A stretch of 64,000 nucleotides of DNA, from assembly GCA_946965045.2 (NCBI GenBank), contig OX337230.1, forward strand, positions 4,092,001 to 4,156,000, given 5' to 3'. Positions 61,182 to 64,000 of the stretch are shown here, one piece after another. This DNA is from Epithemia pelagica (lineage: Eukaryota; Bacillariophyta; Bacillariophyceae; Surirellales; Surirellaceae). The notes below the pieces were generated by a model. That model had not been told where the DNA came from and ran no database searches. It saw nothing but the letters and a program-made list of their open reading frames with translations. Position 1 is the stretch's first letter. The number at the start of each line of letters is the position of its first letter. Both the position numbers and the translations under genes were made by a program.

Positions 61182-63110
61182 ATGAGCTCCCAACAATACC
61201 CAAGTAGTTGTCGCCCAACAATATCTTTGTCAAGCATATGCTCTCCTGTTGTTTCTCTCTCTCAAGCTCCACACTCATTTTTCAAATTCATTCGAGAAGA
61301 ACTCCCAGACTTGTCAACCATGTCTTTTGATTTGAGAATGGAAGCAATACAAGACACCATTCTTGTTTGGCTCATTCGAGAAGATGCTTCAATTCGCTAC
61401 ACTTCGTGCTCTCTTGATATTCTGACAAGCCATCCATGTCAGATCAAGCCATCTCTTTCTATGGACCAATCCATCTACCTTATCTCATTACTGGTTCACC
61501 ATGGTTTATATCCCTCGCAAGAAATTCCCACCAACTTCCTGTTGAGCAACCCCAAGTTCAAAATGAGCCGGCCTAAAGATGATTTCCCAATATTGCACCT
61601 CCACTGCAGCTGTCAACCTATATACGAAGTCAGCACCGAAGACATTGGATACAAAGAAGCAATTGAATATGTATTGTTGAATGGGCAAATTGATACTCAA
61701 GAAGACCTCAATGTTCAATCGATGGAAGACTATACTCTGGAGTGGATGATACATCGTGATGCACTCATTTCTGTTTCTACATCACACAACAGAACAATTC
61801 ACCCAGTCTCTATCGATCCTCTCTTACAATGCATTGCTACATCAATGTTGTCCCAAATATCCAACAAGATTATATCCCAAGGAGATCCAACCATTCTGTC
61901 TACTCCAGTAACTACTCCTCCAGATTCGATTGAACCTGCTAATTCCTTCCCCATTGATGGACCATCTCCACCCACATCACCATCTCAATCGACAAAACCA
62001 TCTCCAGTCAATGCAAAACACAACTCATCATCACAAGAAATCGCTGTTGCAAAGCCAAAACCTGACACTCCGACAAAGCGATCTTCTGTTGCCAAACACA
62101 GCAACCCACCATATTCTCAGATTATGACTCGCAAACAATATGCCACCGCCGCCAACCTCCTCATTAAAGCATCCAGAGCAAGGCGACAAATCTGCTACAA
62201 AGATAAGAACAATATTCGACACATGCCTGGTCAACCTGTTCGTTTGAAACCCAATGATCTCTCCTTGTACAACAAAACAAAAAGTTGCCCCCCCACAATA
62301 TCTGAACAGACTTTGAGAAAGAGGGTTGTTGACTTGCAGTATTTGAAAAAGCTTCATGAACATTTCCTTTCCAAAGGTCTGGAAGCTCCAAGAGACAGTT
62401 GGGAAGACTGGATTAACGACCATCTCTCACCAGAATCCGACCGAGCCTTCATGTGCTTGGTTGTGATTCTTATGAGTTCCAACACAAGCGACAAACAATT
62501 TGCTAAAGTGGTACCCACTTTGTTCCAATGTGGGTTTGTCTCTAGTCGGGCAACCAGTGACATTGCACTCAACTATGGGATGAACGCTGTATGTTCCCTA
62601 TTGGCAGAGACTGGTCTATATTATAAGAATGCTGAGGCTATCGTCAACGCAGCAGACTACTTCATCCAACGGCATTCTGGAATTATACCAGAAACCATTA
62701 CGATGCAAGAACTAATGTGTCTGCATGGGGTTGGGTACAAGACTGCCACAATTGTCTTGGCATTTGCATTTTAAAGAATTGACGGAATTCCAACTGATGT
62801 GCATGTACATCGCTGCTCTCGAGCCCTGGGATGGATCCCCAAATCATGCAACGACCCAGACATGTGCTCGGCTTTGTTGGAGTCTTGGATTCCAAAGGAG
62901 TACTGGGAATGGGTCAACCCAATGTTTGGAGCGCTCGGGCAACTAATACAAGACCCAAAGACACGTCACCAATGTTCAGAAATCCAGATGGATTTCACAG
63001 TCCGTCGTCTTGACAAAGACCATAAGAAGAAACTCTTAGACAGCAAAGAGATCTACAACCTACACAACAATTTCCTTCATTTGTATCGGTCCTATTGCAG
63101 TTCCTCATGA
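61182..63110 (+). pseudogene. Endonuclease III-like (HhH-GPD) gene with one in-frame TAA
   Basis: From the ATG at 61182 the frame is open to a TAA at 62772-62774 and then, in the same frame, to a second stop at 63110 (642 codons in all). The C-terminal third follows the endonuclease III order: LVVILMSSNTSDK, the helix-hairpin-helix LHGVGYKTA with the catalytic Lys, then after the TAA the segment with IPTDVHVHRCSRALGW holding the catalytic Asp, and WEWVNPMFGALGQ. The iron-sulphur Cys cluster is absent. The TAA thus separates the two catalytic residues. The N-terminal about 400 residues are not recognised. Codon use is more A/T-rich than neighbours. It may be a nonsense pseudogene, or read through. 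Confidence 0.65.
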
Positions 63111-64000
63111 GTCAATTTCTTATTAGTTACTATCTGTTTTTCCTTGTTTGTTCTTTTTCTTTTTGGTTCTCGCATGTATCTTGTATGTAGTCGTTCTCGC
63201 ATGTAGTCGTATGTAGTCTTTTTCGTTTTCTGTTCCGTCATGTTCTGTATTTATCAGTGGTCTTCATTACTGTTATTGGTGCGGCGTCGCGGACTTGTCC
63301 TACGTTGTTGTTGTCGTTGTTCTTCTTGCTGCTCTCCGATGTGTTCTGCAGGAGGTGGTTTCTTTGCTCTCGACGATTTGGACTTGGACTTTGTTCGAGA
63401 TGCCGATTCTTGAATGGATTGTTGGCGCACTCTTTTGGAAGATGCACTCGTTTGAGTTGTTGCCTTCCTTTTTGATAAGGTGGTGGATCGTTGGGTTGTT
63501 GGTGTGGTACTGTGCGTAGCAGGAGTTGTCGTCGAAACGATTCCTGTCACACTTCCTTGAACACTAGCACTGTGTTAGAATTCTCACCGTCTATGGTGGT
63601 TAGATTCTACATCTCATCGATTCCCCATGTCACATAGCCTCGTGCTATCACATCATGCCATCTAGCTTCGAGCTATGTTCCCTAGCTTTGCGCTATATCG
63701 ACCTATATTTCTTCGCAAATCATGAAAAGTGAGAATAGATTGACGAACTCACTCTCAAGACTAAACTGGGTCGTGCGGTATTACAACGGACATAAATTTG
63801 GCCGTTGCTCGGATATTATACTAACGCCCTAAGCGTACGCGCCCGAAATCATCGAGCGCGCCCAAGCGACATCCGAGCGCTGTCGGCATCTATCCGACCC
63901 AACGGTCTAAGTATCCCAAGCACGACACACGATCACGCGAGACCATATTTCCATTCCCACAATCTCCAAATTGTCAACAAGCTGCGCGCCATGAAAACAA
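63111..64000. other. 3' flank and intergenic to window end
   Basis: On the minus strand an open frame at about 63254-63550 is Ser/Thr/Arg/Gln-rich without an ATG at its start and without domains; I do not call it a gene. Three small hairpins lie at 63634-63695. The last 200 bases are rich in CGCGC words. Nothing else recognised. Confidence 0.4.
63634..63695. repeat. Three short hairpins with the same TAGC stem
   Basis: ATAGC-CTCGT-GCTAT (63634-63648), TAGC-TTCGA-GCTA (63663-63675) and TAGC-TTTGC-GCTA (63683-63695), each with a 5-nt loop. Confidence 0.6.

Noticed and set aside
62709-62780. A 42-nt GTACAAG...TTTTAAAG intron that would remove the TAA in the endonuclease III-like gene
   Set aside because: It would also delete the catalytic Lys and the hairpin motif, and 42 nt is shorter than any other intron here (76-191 nt).
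63254-63550. 98-codon minus-strand Ser/Thr/Arg/Gln-rich frame
   Set aside because: No ATG at its start, low complexity only, and it overlaps the 3' flank of the endonuclease III-like gene.
1-64000. tRNA or rRNA genes
   Set aside because: I looked for T-loop GGTTCGAATCC-like words and cloverleaf arms and found none convincing; a tRNA scan would be decisive.

Overview
The window looks like nuclear DNA of a pennate diatom. Genes carry short GT-AG introns, are packed on both strands, and are rich in CAA/ACA/GAC low-complexity tracts. Two Copia-type LTR retrotransposons are present, and one precursor starts with a signal peptide ending in a diatom plastid-like A-Y-A-P motif. Tandemly multiplied local families would fit a duplication-rich genome such as that of Seminavis; the genus is my inference only.

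Layout. 1-1.3 kb: 3' part of a Pro/Thr/His-rich protein gene. 1.8-15 kb: kelch-repeat genes and fragments, one cut in two by a young Copia element (2737-8868). 14.9-17.0 kb: a membrane protein with a possible torsin/LAP1-like lumenal domain. 17.2-24.5 kb: a 2,426-residue fusion enzyme with, in order, a DegT-type PLP domain, membrane helices, a fatty acyl-CoA reductase, a DHAP-acyltransferase-like domain and an alkyl-DHAP synthase. 25.0-26.7 kb: MoaC/CNX3 of molybdenum cofactor synthesis. 27.5-40.8 kb: a glutaredoxin-like plus kelch cassette and a second copy of it, split by a second young Copia element (30194-39241). 41.4-45.7 kb: a methyltransferase and an unrecognised large protein. 46.1-52.2 kb: two annexins, with a broken kinase-like gene between direct repeats. 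53.1-54.5 kb: a protein kinase. 55.0-60.5 kb: two more kelch genes, a second broken kinase-like copy and a third glutaredoxin-like copy. 60.5-64 kb: AT-richer DNA with an endonuclease III-like gene interrupted by one in-frame stop.

The most notable object is the fusion enzyme. Its FAR, GNPAT-like and AGPS domains together would make fatty alcohol, acyl-DHAP and alkyl-DHAP, which is the entry route to ether lipids, in one membrane-anchored chain. The AGPS part joins in frame only across an 85-bp intron, so a gene finder could easily split it. A second theme is birth and death of a kelch family: full-length members end in a CaaL-type prenylation box, several copies are broken, and copies travel with a glutaredoxin-like gene whose active-site cysteines are replaced. 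Both retroelements have apparently identical LTRs and clear 5-bp target duplications.
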